A DNA stretch of 64,000 nt from NCBI GenBank assembly GCA_963932145.1, contig OZ010574.1, positions 81,849,865-81,913,864 of the forward strand. Direction: 5' to 3'. Origin of the DNA: Acanthosepion lycidas (taxonomy: Eukaryota; Mollusca; Cephalopoda; Sepiida; Sepiidae). The position numbers and the translations under genes were made by a program. Positions within the stretch are counted from its first letter, which is position 1, and every line of letters begins with the position of its first letter. Below, piece after piece: positions 46,560-58,052 of this stretch. The notes beneath the pieces are model-generated. The model was given only the letters and a program-made list of their open reading frames with translations. It made no database searches and was not told the DNA's origin.

Positions 46560-47560
46560 TGTACTAACCGAAAAGGCTTCAACAGCCCAAAAGAAAAATG
46601 GACAAATCCATATAGTTGCCAATTTCAAGAGGACTCTCAACAAGGTACCCACAGAATTAGACCTGTATCTGATGCCAACAATTGAGGGAAACAAATACTT
46701 TTTATCCCTCAATCTCCACAGCAGATACTGACAAATCGCCATCGATGAAAGGAACCGCTACAAAACTGCATTCACCTGGAAGGGTTGATGTTATTTTTCT
46801 CGATGTATAGGTGACACTTTGACCACCATCACTTCATGGGAAAATATCTCATCATACATTGACAACAACCTCATCCAAACCCAAACTTTTCATGACCACA
46901 CTGAAACAGCTGTTCATTGCTCTTCAAAAATTCAGACTAAAATTCAACCATGAAATTTGCACCTTTCTTGCATCAGAAGCTAAATTTCTCAGCCTTATCA
47001 TTGACAGTTGACCCAGAAAACATTCATGCTATTGTCGAGATGAAGCCATCCACTACAAGAAAGGAGCTGAAAAATCTTATAGTACATCTTGTCTGGAGAT
47101 ACCAATTTCTGGAGACTTGCCTTTATGAAAGAATCAAGATAGTTACATTCTTCCACTTGATGGTCCCTTTACATGAACTCAACAGGGCCAAAAAGCCATT
47201 TGTTTGGACAGAAAAGGCTAACAAGGCTTCTGAAATAGTTAAGAGATGCTTATCACCACCACCATCACATTTCCAGATTTTGCTCAACCTTTCACATGCA
47301 CCACGGATGCTAGTGATATCATGTGTGGTGCCATCCTTATGTAGGAAACTGACAACAGATGGAAAAGATCGTAACCACCACTCTCCACACATTCAGCCCA
47401 ACAGAACAGAACTGGTCTACTACCAAATATGAAAAATTTGCAATAAAATTGCCCATATCCAAATTTAACTACTTTCTGTGCAGCTGCCAATTCATTATTT
47501 TCAATGACCAGCATTCAATGACATACCTTGACCAGTGTGAATTCAATAGCATGAAAATTT
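46560..47560 (+). pseudogene. pol: Ty3/gypsy reverse transcriptase and RNase H remnants
   Basis: RT pieces: NGQIHIVANFKRTLNKVPTE, GNKYFLSLNLHSRY and QIAIDERNRYKTAFTW, equivalent to the KxDGxxRxCxDYxxLN, FSKLDLxxGYxQI and KTAF blocks. The YxDD box is not recovered (a frameshift falls near 46790-46870). Then PENIHAIVEMKPSTTRKELK (thumb and connection) and AKKPFVWTEKA follow. RNase H begins near 47290 (TTDASDIMCG in a shifted frame) and STKYEKFAIKLPISKF is recognisable near 47425. The longest uninterrupted stretch is 46950-47432. Confidence 0.8.
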
Positions 47561-48073
47561 GATGATGCCAGGAAGAAATATCTAGCTATAAATTTGTCCT
47601 AGAATATATGGAGGGTGACTTGAACTTTTAGTCCAACATGCTCAGCAGAGGGCATATGGCCTAAAGAGCAACATACCAGTCAATCTGACTGCAGCAGGCA
47701 AAACATTCAAACTCCAGGACTCTGATCTTCATATCTACATCCCATTGTGGTGTCTTGGAGAAATTAGAGATGTACAATTACTTCCCCATGTCACACACAC
47801 ACATAACAAAACCTCAAACTTCACAGACAAGCCACCAATGCATTCTTTGCTTTTCATGCCACCTCAACCATCTCTGCAGAGGAGATATCTGACCACATTA
47901 ACATCACAGCTGAAGAAGCTTCCAATGATAGGCTGTCAAGGATCATCAAAACCCTACAAGTGGTAGACACAGGCAAAGCATCTACACTCTCACTGTCATG
48001 ATTGATCTCAGTGATCACCAGGCAGTGATCTATTCAAAAAGCACCTAGAGCAGTTCCATCTAGAACTAGGAGC

Positions 48074-48790
48074 ATGATTGTGAAAGACTCCAAAAATATG
48101 CTTAAATTCATCATACTGTACAAGCCCCAAGCCAAATACCTCCACCAAGCCCATGATTGCATCAAACACACTGGCATCACTCGGATGTGTACCCACTTAT
48201 CCAACTATTGGTGGGAGTTCAAAAATCATGACATTATGGCATACATTGAATCCTGCAATACCTGTGAAGGATGCAAGGAGAATTATAGCAAATGTTCAAA
48301 CTAGCCCAGCAGACAGGCATTCAAACGAAGCAAAAGACTTTTTGAGGTCATATACACAGACTTTATGATGCTCCTCTCAAAGGGCAAACATCTTAATAAT
48401 TTGGGACAGCTTTAGGTGACATTTTACAGCCATTCCCAGAGATGGTGCGATTGACATGGCTCATGAACTCTACCAGTCTTTCCTCTGCCACCAAAAGATA
48501 TCCTGTATCATGGCTTCCGACTGTGGCACCCACTTCAAAAGTGAAACATGTAAGAATTTCTGCAAGATGACATCAGTTACACAGCACCTTCACTGCCCTT
48601 GGTGTCCACAAATTTCCAACAACATCGAACGACAACATTTCACACTAAAGAATGCACTCTCTATATCCTCTGAGAGAACAGGAACTGTGAATGGACTGAC
48701 ATCCTCGAATCTGTTGTGTCACTTATGAATGCCACTACAAACAGCACAACTGGCATCTCACTGCATTACATCATCCCTTGTCAGCAACCC
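48074..48790 (+). pseudogene. pol: Ty3/gypsy integrase remnant
   Basis: The N-terminal zinc-binding region reads HQAHDCIKHTGITRM, later CNTCEGC (HHCC type). The core continues with YTDFMMLLSKGK (first Asp), IMASDCGTHFKSETC (second Asp) and NNIERQHFTLKNAL (Glu), giving the D-D-E triad across frames. The tail near 49035-49110 (MTKLVGSTALTYVTL) fits an integrase C-terminal segment. At least three frame breaks. Confidence 0.8.
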
Positions 48791-49390
48791 AACATGGAAC
48801 ATTACCAGTGATGACCCCAGTCCTTATAGCAGGCTGATAAATGAATTGCTGTGACAAGTTCACCAACATGATGCCCTAGCAATCAATGAGGCCAACCACA
48901 AAATGAATAAACAACTGAACCGTCTCATCTACAAAGATCTGATACAGGTCTGAGAAAAAGCCTTACTCCACAGGTCTCAATCAGCCACAGCCCACATCTG
49001 CTTTGGACAGGTAGTTACCAAGTCATCAAAACGAATGACAAACATGACAAAACTAGTTGGGTCCACCGCACTCACATACGTCACCTTGTACCTTGGCCTG
49101 ACCAGCTTAATCATACAAATTTGCCCCCTTCCTTCGCAGACTCTCCAAGTGATGCTGGACTCAGCACCTCATCCTTCATCTGACTACTGTGTAAACAATG
49201 AAGACTACCGATCTAACAATTTCAGAGAGTCATCAGTCCTCATATTCCAAAAAAAGAAATCCCAAAAGACAAACACGTGGTCAGCTACCAAGACATTTTA
49301 AAAATTTCCTTATGCACTAAAAAACCATGACATCACCATATGTACAACACACCAACCCATCCACAAACCAGAATAATGTCTAGGGGGAGC

Positions 49391-49975
49391 TGTTACATTC
49401 TTCCTAAATTCCGATCTAATGATTTGCGCTAAACTGATTTCTATCACTGACTGGATCTGAACACTCAAAACTGAATTAAAAAAAAATGTCATCTGCATAA
49501 GGCTCTACACATATCTTCTGTTTACTCACGCACTCAAAGAAAAAAAAGTAAGCAATACAATCCAAAATTTCCACCCGATAGTGCCCACTCCCACGTAAAG
49601 AAACAAAATAAAAACTGGAGCTTATTTGAGTCTATAAAAGAACATAAAAGTCCCATAAACGGGACATTTGGCAGTTGGACAGCATCTTGACCCAAGTTCA
49701 AACACTTTGTGGAAAAGTGACCTCCCATCTCTAAAAACATCAGACTTGATTCTCTCTCTAAACACTGTCGCCCCAGTAAGTCAAAACATATCCTCCTTCT
49801 CCTTCCGTACATCCTCTGAAGAGGGCATTTTACAACTCCACTTTTCTTTTTCTTCCATACAAGAGACATCTACCCTGATTTTTTTTTTTTATTTGTTGTA
49901 TTTTATATTAATGTAATTGTTTATTTCTTTAAATTTTCATTGTTTCTTCTTTGTTCTGCCACCATATGCTTAGTA
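49391..49975 (+). repeat. 3' LTR of the 45409 element (end uncertain)
   Basis: Starts TGTTACATTCTTCC after the polypurine tract. It contains a TATAAAAG box and ends probably near CTTAGTAACA at 49965-49980. The exact 3' end cannot be fixed without a second full LTR. Confidence 0.6.
49633..49640 (+). promoter_or_regulatory. TATA box of the LTR promoter
   Basis: TATAAAAG, about 240 bp into the LTR. Confidence 0.6.
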
Positions 49976-51540
49976 ACACAAAACACACTTTCATATCTTA
50001 ACAGCCTTCTTTAGTAGAAAATCAGTATTTAAAATTTTGCCCTCTACCTGGGTTCAAATGCCAACCTCTAGCATTGGTAAGAAATCAGTATTTCTACTAT
50101 AAATTCAATATTCTGGCCTGACTACAGTAAGTATCAAGAATGTCTGTCATAGAATACTGGTTATTAAAATGGTTTTTACTAATCATTGAAAATCAGTTAT
50201 GTTCTTAGAGGTTTCCTCACTATTTTGTTTTAGATCAAATCAACTATATTTATAACTGTAAGTTTTAATATACCTGTTTTTTTTTTTTGCTAGAATATAT
50301 AGAAAGAATGTTGCAACTATATCACTAATTACAACTGACATTGTTTCCTAGCAGGTCCCTGTCATGTTGTAAACCATCTTATAACATGCGAGTGAAATAC
50401 CCATGGATTTACTCCAAGTTGTAAAGGATAGTTGCATTAAATTTGTCTTAACCCAACAAGCACAATGCTATTTCTCTCACTGTTTTATTTTTCTCTCTCT
50501 CACTTGCTAAGTTGTTTTATTAATTACAATCATGTTTTTTATTGCTATTTCAGTGGTCTTAAAAATGGCTGCAAATTCCATGTTCTTATTTATATTTCTA
50601 GAAGACAAACAGGATTAAGGATGCTGGGAGTTTTTCTTTTTCATATTTCATTACAGCTTTACTTTAGAATAAAATAAATTACTTTTCGCAGAAATAGTTT
50701 ATTCATTATCATTGTTAAATTGAAGAATTTCCTTGTATGTAAACATTAATATTGAATTAAATTCAAGCATTGCTAATTTGAAATACATGTAGGGAGCCTT
50801 GAAGATTACTGTCTTTTGTCTTTATATCTGATTGTTCGAAATCAATCTTTGAGATGTAAATAATAAATGGTAACAAGAAACTTACATGTGCACTGAAAAA
50901 AGTTTTAGCAAAGAATAATTTTAAGTTGTTTCTATTTTAGTTTCTTTGCGAATGAATTATTTCTAAGCAAAAACGAAGTTTTAATACCAGTATTTAAAAA
51001 AATCCAATCTTGCTTTGCTTTATCTCATTTTATTTTCTCCATAAAAAAATCTTTTTATGCAGAGACTGAATATATGTGTCCTGAATGGCAAGAAAAATAA
51101 AAAATTCTATTACTTTCCAGAGAAACAAAAGTATAGCAGGCATCCACAAATGGAACCAAATGAAAACAATTTATTTAGCCAGGACTTGAACCAAGGAAAC
51201 TCATGTGCAAAAAAAAAAAATAAAAAAAAAAAAGAGAAAATGACCATCAATTGAAGTCAGCAGCAGTGAAGAGAAAAAATAAAGGACCCAACATTCTGTT
51301 CATTGCTTCTTATATTCATTCTTTCCAACCTCTCCAATCTCCCCTCACTTCTTTCCCAGCCTCTCACCACATTCACTAATCACATTACAATGCTATATTG
51401 TTTTTCATTGAAATTATTTTCACTAAAACAATCTCAGCAAAGCTGTAAATCTGTTAAACCAACTAATGTACATTTTCTTGATACATTAGTTTTGTTTTCA
51501 TAATACATTTTGTCATCATCAGTCAAAAGTTTCCTTTTGT
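49976..51540. other. AT-rich stretch; possible tRNA-like B box at about 50050
   Basis: GGGTTCAAATGCCAACC near 50050 resembles a pol III B box, and sequences around 49990-50190 hint at a decayed SINE. A-rich runs at 51210-51235. No gene recognised. Confidence 0.35.
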
Positions 51541-51690
51541 TTAAAGTCCTGTAACCCATGAGAGTCATTGGAACATTGCATATACTGCAGCTGTAAGGAA
51601 CAGGGTGTGTATCTAGAGGGTCTGAATTTAGAGTTTTCCTTCTCTTAGCTGGCTTGTCACCCAAGCCAACAGATCTCTATCTACCCTGCT
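51541..51690 (-). mobile_element. SINE family B, tail fragment
   Basis: GTCACCCAAGCCAACAGATC then CTATCTACCCTGCTG on plus is the reverse complement of the family B tail (CAGACTGGGTTCTATAGCCT then TGGATGGCAAC). Decayed. Confidence 0.4.
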
Positions 51691-51771
51691 GTTGATTCAT
51701 ACTTTTTCTTAGGACATTAATGCAAAATGGATAAAACATTCAATCAGAATTTGAACTTGGTATAGGCACAG

Positions 51772-51970
51772 TGGAGTAATGGATAGTGGCTCAGATTGAG
51801 GAATCAGAGAGCTGATTTCGAATTCCTGTCAAATCCATTACATTCACTTATGTGCTAATACCCTTGGGAAAGGTATGAATTTTATTCTCCCCCCCAGCTA
51901 TGGGTAAATAACAGGACAGACTGGGTTCTATAGCCTTGGATGGCAACTGGTCTACCGCAGAAAAAAATGG
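51772..51970 (+). mobile_element. tRNA-derived SINE, family B
   Basis: The head GTGGAGTAATGGATAGTGGC (A box) and TTTCGAATTCCTGTC (B box, 51825-51840) lead into CCTTGGGAAAGGTATGAATT, CCAGCTATGGGTAAATAACA and GCCTTGGATGGCAACTGGTC. This is the best-preserved copy of the family in the window; others are at 9455-9710 and 27476-27690 (minus). Confidence 0.8.
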
Positions 51971-52548
51971 CAACCTACTGCAGGAAAAAAACTGTATCAA
52001 AACATACATGATTGCCTAAGTGTGTATCACACATGGCACATAACTGTCTGATACTAATTTCAGTTTCCCCCAACCATTAACCACTAGACATTCTTAGGTT
52101 ACTACTGATTTAATGTTACTTGCAATCATTTTAAATTATTGTTTCTTATGTAACACTAAATATAAATTCCTAGTAATGTTTGGGTAGACATCCCTGTATT
52201 TAAATGGTTTAACATACCTGACTTGAAGGCAGTTTCTAAGATTAAACAGGGAATACAAGTTCAATTGATGCCAAGAGGCACAATTTTCTTTTTTTTTTTT
52301 TTTTTTTAATGATAAAAATTTTGATGCTGGTAGATATTGTGTGTGTGTGTTTGTATTTTTCTGCCTTTTCTTTACCTAGAGCTGCTTACTCAAACATGTG
52401 AAGCCTATTAAATATAAAATTGTCATATTTTTTTTTAAAAATTCATTAAATGCATAAAATATGTTTAATAGACTTAGGTATTGATCAAGATATACAAAAA
52501 TATAGCAGGAACAAAATGCAGCCTATCACCACTGTTAACAGTACCAGC
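51971..52548. other. No recognisable feature except poly-T and a short (GT)n
   Basis: Poly-T at about 52287-52308 and GTGTGTGTGT near 52340. Confidence 0.5.
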
Positions 52549-52880
52549 TGCCACTGGTCAAAGAGATGTTGTCTAGTGGGCTTTCTCTGTGAAAAGAAAG
52601 AAAATGGCTGCCCAGCCAGAACAGTGAGTGCAAACCCCGGGAAATCTGTGTACCAACAAATATCGACCAACTCCCCTACAGATTAGCTGGGACAGTGTTA
52701 TATAAACAATTTGTTTTGTTAGCCAACCACTAATGTTTCAGGGTCAATAAAATGGGCACATTTTTGGGGGAGCAGTAGGCCATGCTGAGTATATGATATG
52801 ATTTGCTGTGTGATATTAGTCATATCTTAGTCATGTATTTCTGTTTGCGTTAAAGCAGGAGTGTTACCCAGCATCACCTG
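52549..52880 (+). repeat. Ty3/gypsy LTR, copy 1 (3' truncated)
   Basis: Matches 54180-54496 along its length: GTCTAGTGGGCTTTCTCTGT, AAAATGGCTGCCCAGCCAGA, CCACTAATGTTTCAGGGTCA and TTACCCAGCATCACCTG. The TATA box of the other copy is mutated here (TGTGAAAAG, 52589-52597). A shared AATAAA (52746-52751) may be the polyadenylation signal. Relative to copy 2 it stops about 200 bp early. Confidence 0.82.
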
Positions 52881-53339
52881 GAGCATAATGAAATTACTGT
52901 AGAGGATGTGAGTTGGTTGCACAAAGAGAAAGATGCACAGTGCATAAATTTAGCAGAGATTTGTGGCCATAATAAAAGGTATCAATATGACATTGCACAT
53001 CTTTATCAACTCTGCTTGTATATACAAAGGCATAACAGATACCCTGACAGGAAATGCCAGGATATGTACTAAGGCAGCAAGGGAAATGCTTATCAGACAA
53101 TGACTCAGCACACTCACAAAGTTGATAGAAGAGTATGGATGTAACCACAGTGGGGTCTGGCCATAACTTAGCAGATGGTCTGATGAGAGTTTTGCAGTGA
53201 TGGCTTGACAGCTGATCCCCAAAACCATGTTTGTGCTGCATCAACAGACAAGTCCAACTCTGGCCAAATAATGTCCAGCCATAGATGAAGTGGATATCTT
53301 GACATAAAGCAGGCATTTTACTTTGTCAGGAAAGTAGAT

Positions 53340-53960
53340 TCTATGGTCTTTAAGGTGTCAGTAAAGGCAGTGGTAAAGGTGTCGGTCAATTGACTTTTGC
53401 CACCATTGACTGCAAAATGAATTGGACATGAGTGACACAGGGTGCTGAATGGGGATTGACATAACCCACTACAAAGGCAGAAACTACTTATTGCTCATTA
53501 ACTGCAGGCTGACATGGTTTGCTATCTTGCATCACCTCAAGACAGCAAAATGCAGTATCATCGACCACTTAGAGACCTATTCTGTGAGTGCAGCCCACAG
53601 AGATACTCATTGACAAAGGTATGAATTTTGCAGTATACCCTTCTGGGATTTCCTAAATGAATGGAGAGTCTGTCTCTGGTTCCACTCGATACATGTCCCG
53701 TCAGGGAATGTCATCATGGAGCAATGCCATCAAAGCATGAAACGAATTGCTGCAAGAAAATTGTATTCCATAATGGAGGCAGTTTATTGATACATCACCT
53801 CAAAAAATGTGTCACCACTGACTACTCCTGCCAACATGATCTATTGGTATCAAGTTCAGTTGAAATAATCAATGCAATACATCTAGCCGAGCCTGAACAA
53901 CAGCACATTGCTTACAAATTGGGAGATCATGGATGGAGGTCTCAAATGGACAGTGCACTT
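53340..53960 (+). pseudogene. pol: Ty3/gypsy integrase remnant between LTR copies
   Basis: Shifting-frame translation gives THYKGRNYLLLINC near 53472 (the block after the first catalytic Asp), then NEWRVCLWFHSI and PSGNVIMEQCHQSMKRIAAR (Glu block; 53685-53745). YSIMEAVY and SPLTTPANMIYWYQV follow. The open frame 53661-54119 is in a different frame from these motifs and is probably a shadow. No RT domain was recognised upstream. Confidence 0.72.
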
Positions 53961-54179
53961 CCCCATAGTGTTATTGGCATAACTAGCATACAGAACATCC
54001 TCATTGATGGAATGTCTGCACCCTTTATATGTTCAAATGACAGTGGCTCCTCCTCCAAGAGTGCACAGAGGATCAGTGTTAGTGCTGCACCAATGATCAC
54101 CCTGAAGCAAGCAGCTTGAGTCCTGATATAAATGCAAATGAAATGCATACTGAGCTGCCAACCATCACTCAACTGTGCC

Positions 54180-54704
54180 TGCCCGGTTGATTAATGAGAC
54201 AATGTCTAGTGTGCTTTCTCTATAAAAAGAATGAAAATGGCTGCCTAACCAGAATAAAGCTGGTGTGAACCGCAGGACATCTGGGTATGAATAAATTGTA
54301 AGGACAGGGAGCTGAGCAGTGTTAGTTATGCAAATGATTTGTTTTTCTAGCCAATGCCTAATGTTTTAGGCTTAATAAAAACAAACACATTTTTTGAGGA
54401 ATAGCAGTAGGCTCTGCTGGGTGTATGATGTAATTGTTTTGTGATACTGAAGATTTTTATCTGTGTTATAGTTGAAGTATTACCCAGCATCACCTGAAAT
54501 TCATTCATCCCTGCTTGTGTTTCTGGTGTCTTGACTACGTTCATTCCTTATGTGTGGTGTTCCTGTGTGGAAATCCTATTCATGCTTAGCTTGTTTTAAT
54601 CTTTTCATGTTTTATTTTCTGGTGCTGCTAATTTTCTTTTTAATCCTGAGCTGTGATACAGCTATTCATTACAGATACCCAACCAAAAATTAGAAAAACC
54701 ATCA
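54180..54704 (+). repeat. Ty3/gypsy LTR, copy 2
   Basis: The first 317 bp match copy 1 (52549-52880) and the last 216 bp match copy 3 (55201-55428). Together they suggest a full LTR of about 525 bp ending CCATCA. An intact TATAAAAAG lies at 54221-54229 and AATAAA at 54374-54379. The bases after it (AGCTATTTTGGCACC) resemble the primer-site region of the element at 56861-58357 (AGCTATTTCGGCATT). Confidence 0.75.
54221..54229 (+). promoter_or_regulatory. TATA box of LTR copy 2
   Basis: TATAAAAAG, about 40 bp from the LTR start. The paralogous copy has TGTGAAAAG. Confidence 0.6.
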
Positions 54705-55200
54705 AGCTATTTTGGCACCAAGAGAATAGAAAACAGACTTTGACATCAGGCTCATTCCAGAATTCACTGGAGCACCTACTGGTCTCCCAATAGTTGAATT
54801 ACTCAAAAATGTGGAGTTTGTTTGTGAGCTGTTTGATGTTCAAGAAGTAGGGTATGTGATCCCTTTATGGTTGAGAGGTGGAGACCTTGTAGTATATAGG
54901 TAGCTGAGCAAAGAACAAATATCTGATGTAGAGCAAGTTCAGCAAGCTCTGGTAACTCTTTTGCAATAAATTCTTTTGTGGCTTTTGAAAGCTTCATGAT
55001 GTGGTGACTGCTACTTGGTGGTACACTGGATATGTTCCTGGCTGAACTTCAAAGACTTGACCTGTTTGTTAGAGAGGCACTCCTTGAAAAATGGATGACA
55101 TGCGCCTTTGTGACAAGATTGACAAGTCATGTAAGGTAGCACCTCTGGGTATTGTTGAGAATGGATGATTTGACCTTTGGTTAACTTCTAACATTAGGAG
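54705..55200 (+). pseudogene. gag: Ty3/gypsy gag remnant
   Basis: Plus-strand translation gives DFDIRLIPEFTGAPTGLPIV, ELLKNVEFVCELFDVQEVGY and VIPLWLRGGDLVVYR, then QVQQALVTLL. After frameshifts it shows MFLAELQRLDL and MTCAFVTRL. It is collinear with the intact-looking gag at 57570-58037 (KLIPLFDGSDSGQSVVEWL, VIPMRLAGGAYAVYQQLS, FLAELRRLAVLFGG). It follows LTR copy 2 directly, in the expected place for gag, and ends where LTR copy 3 begins. Confidence 0.8.
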
Positions 55201-55428
55201 TATCACTTGAAATTTTTTCATCCTTGCTTGCGTTTCTGGTGTTTTGATTATGTTTGTTCCTTACGCATAATGTTCCTGTGTGGAAGTTCTGTTTGTGCAC
55301 TGCTCATCTTAATCCCGTAGCTAGCTTTTTTTGTATTTTGCTCCACTGCTGCTAATTTTTCTGTTCCACCTGAGCAGTGAAATAACTATTCATTGTAGAT
55401 ACCCAACCAATAAGAAGAAAAACCATGA
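55201..55428 (+). repeat. Ty3/gypsy LTR, copy 3 (5' truncated)
   Basis: Matches 54489-54704: TTGCTTGCGTTTCTGGTGTT, TGTTCCTGTGTGGAAGTTCT, TATTCATTGTAGATACCCAA and AAAACCATGA. It begins abruptly at the end of the gag fragment, so the gag is enclosed by LTR sequence on both sides. Confidence 0.78.
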
Positions 55429-56860
55429 AAAAGACAATGGGTATCCATATTAGGTGCACAGACTACACTGATCGTATAGAGTCATGTCAATCTTTACAGA
55501 AATAATCCTATCATTTTTTTTATATGTACTATGTCAGTGAGTTGCATAAATATTAATTTTTTTTCTGAAAAGAATTTCAGTTAAAGTGATAATTATTTGA
55601 AGTGAATAAATTTCATGTAAAGTAAGCTTTATAATTTGAATTGTGTTCTCCTTTTGCAAAACTAAACATTAGATTTGTGAAAAGAATATAATGAAAAATA
55701 GTTTAGTAAACATAGGAATGAATTAGAACACCATATTCTGAAGGGGAAGCCACATACCAAATTATAATGATGAAGCAATCAATGCAGATTAGCAAATAAA
55801 ATTGTGTAGAAAGATATGTGGAATGAATTTCTTAGAGTATTCTTTGATGAGAATTTTATTTTGGAGTCAAACTTTTTTTTCTTTTACACTGACTGTTTTT
55901 CATAGTCATGACTTTTGTCAGACATCATGCAATTGTTTGTATGTTTCTAATCTTCTGGAATATAAAATCAGCTTTTAAAGGTGGGAACTTGGCAGTATTT
56001 TTTTTGTTTAGTGATATGTAAGCAATAATTCAATGACTTGTTATAATATTTAAGATGTAGGTTAATGCTTTTTCTAAAAGTTTTACTATGGAATAGTGAA
56101 ACATTAAAAATGGTCTGACTATTTGATAGATATTCATAATGAAGACTTCAGAAATGTCAAATTACCTTGAAAGTATTTTTTCCATTTGTAATGTTTGAAA
56201 TACAGTCCAGATGCTTAAATTATGTGTAGGTTTTTTTCAATGTTCATCCTGCAAAGTTTAAGTGATATATCTGACCTTCTGTTAGCTTTTGCTTTTCTTC
56301 TCATCAAAATAAATAATGAAAATACAACTAAAAATAATAATACTAATAAAAAGTTAATGAATTTAAAAAAAAAAAAAAAATGGAAAATTCATTCTGTAAG
56401 CAACCAGTCTAGAATTCCTAAAATTTATGGTACTTGCATGCTATAAATTTCTACTTAGAATTATGAAATGAACCATAAACTTAACGGTTACTAGTTTTCT
56501 GCTCTGAGCAGTGAGTGTTCATGTTACCCAATGACATTCCTACTATTAAGAATGAGGATCATGTTAAGTTCCTTGATAGGTTTTTAGCATTATATTTTCA
56601 TATTTTTTCCTCTCTAAACCTTCCCCCCAATCTCTTTGTCTATATTTCATCATTTCATGTTTTCTTCATTCTCTCTCTCTCTCTCTCTTTCATTCACCAG
56701 AAGCAAACTGATGTACTGAAATTTCATCTCTTTATTCCTGTTTGGTGATGTAAGCTGCCATGTTTTGTATGTGTGATGCTGATTGGTGGCTGATATAGTT
56801 GCATTCAAACTCAAGTAAAATCCAGGATTTTGATTTGTGCTTTTTGGTATACTTACAATA
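55429..56860. other. AT-rich stretch with no recognisable feature
   Basis: Poly-A run near 56365-56380 and (TC)n at 56671-56690. No gene supported. The small frames at 56222-56446 and 56515-56748 lack motifs. Confidence 0.45.
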
Positions 56861-57143
56861 TGTGCAAGAAAACGGGGTGGGGGGGAAAAAACAACTTCTT
56901 GCAACACAAAAACTAAATGAAATGAATACCTTCTCTTCCGAACGAACACTTTACGACAACAAACAAGCAAAACGGCACCCAAGGATGCTGCCAATGGACG
57001 ACTGACCACAATGGCTTTTGTTGCCCAAGAAAAGACGCCAAATGACTTGTAGTCCTCGGTCAAGTCCATTATGGTACTGCAAGGTGTGCCCCGGGACAAA
57101 ACATACACGCAGTTCGAGGACGCTTCCGCGCATGCTCGTTACA
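56861..57143 (-). repeat. 3' LTR of the deleted Ty3/gypsy element
   Basis: 283 bp, starts TGTGCAAG and ends CGTTACA on plus. Shared blocks with 58053-58357 include TCTTCCGAACGAACACTTTA, AAACGGCACCCAAG and TCCATTATGGTACT. Confidence 0.92.
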
Positions 57144-57152
57144 CTCCTCCTT

Positions 57153-57560
57153 GATCTCGAGATCACACAAATGGCAATGTGGGGCAGGCTGTTTCTGCCT
57201 GGTGCTCTGTCTCAGTGGTATGGTCTCAAGCGCTTACTCAGTGGTGCTCTCTTCAGACGTCTCACTGAGCTCATCACGCATAGGTTCAACAGGCGTGCTA
57301 CTCTCTGAGGTGTGCTCTTCCTGTGATTTTCTATATACCATCAAGGCTTCATCATAATAAGAAGAACCAACATGGTTGCTGACGGAATAATCCTTCCCGC
57401 ATGCTGGACGAACATCTTTTATGTAGCGCGGTATTCCATCAACAGAGACAGAGTGTGGACTATTAATTTGTGTCACCGTACCCTTGTTGAACTGTGTCAT
57501 ACACCTTCTGTATAAGGATTGGCAACTGTGCAGCCACTGCGGCCTGCTCCGTAGAACCAT
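57153..57560 (-). pseudogene. pol: Integrase C-terminal tail of the deleted element
   Basis: KGTVTQINSPHSVSVDGIPR then YIKDVRPACGKDY (near 57480-57390) is the typical last domain of Ty3/gypsy polyproteins (a short beta-rich unit after the integrase core). A Ser/Glu-rich stretch follows to an in-frame TAA at 57234. Beyond it PLRQSTRQKQPAPHCHLCD runs towards the polypurine tract, as in related elements where this is the polyprotein end. No catalytic residues remain. Confidence 0.78.
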
Positions 57561-57569
57561 TGCACTTCT

Positions 57570-58037
57570 TCAAAATAGCGCCAGCACATGTGAAAAATCC
57601 AGGTCTTCCATCTGGGATGACGCTCTTAAAAGCTCCACTGCATGCTCAGGCAATCCAGCAACGAATGCACACTGCAAACACTTTTCTGATACACCACCAA
57701 ACAGAACCGCGAGTCTGCGCAGTTCTGCCAAAAAGACGTCAACCGTCTCCCCTGGATGAAGGCGACATGCTGCAAACTGCTTCCACACGGAGAAGGGATC
57801 TAAGGCGAAAGCTGTGTATAATGCTTTCTTAACGCAATTGAAGTCTGCGCGCTTCTCCTCACTCAATTGCTGGTACACAGCATATGCGCCACCTGCCAAA
57901 CGCATTGGAATAACACACTCGATTCGCTTCACACCGCTCAACTGACATATTAGTTCCGCCTTCTCCAACCATTCCACTACCGACTGTCCAGAATCGCTTC
58001 CGTCGAACAGTGGTATCAGCTTCGGATCGAAGGCCAT
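57570..58037 (-). pseudogene. gag: Ty3/gypsy Gag (156 codons, 3' frameshift)
   Basis: The start codon at 58037-58035 lies 15 bp inside the 5' LTR, the usual tight spacing in this group. The product begins MAFDPKLIPLFDGSDSGQSV and continues VIPMRLAGGAYAVYQQLS, then AFALDPFSVWKQFAACRL and HPGETVDVFLAELRRLAVLF. CLQCAFVAGLPEHAVELL comes next. This is the capsid-like core of retrotransposon Gag. A stop ends the frame at 57570, but another frame continues with NGSTEQAAVAAQ towards 57500, so one frameshift is likely. The zinc knuckle that should follow is deleted. The otherwise unbroken frame suggests the element is young, or that gag was retained. Confidence 0.9.
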
Positions 58038-58052
58038 AATGCCGAAATAGCT

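Larger units (their letters stand above)
45409..49975 (+). mobile_element. Decayed Ty3/gypsy LTR retrotransposon
   Basis: At 45409-45434 the sequence TGTTACATTCTTCCTAAAAG is a short match to the 3' LTR start at 49391 (TGTTACATTCTTCCTAAATT). A polypurine tract AGGGGGAGC immediately precedes 49391. Between them lie remnants of gag, RT, RNase H and integrase in that order. The 5' LTR is reduced to its first roughly 26 bp. Frameshifts and stops are frequent, so this is older than the element at 3167-7341 and not closely related to it. Confidence 0.8.

Noticed and set aside
52894-53316. 140-codon minus-strand frame with many Cys and His
   Set aside because: It lies in the internal region of the rearranged LTR locus and I could match neither strand to a domain. 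Cys/His spacing does not fit a known zinc finger.
53661-54119. 152-codon plus-strand frame as a gene
   Set aside because: Integrase motifs lie in a different frame of the same DNA, so this frame is a shadow of a decayed pol gene.
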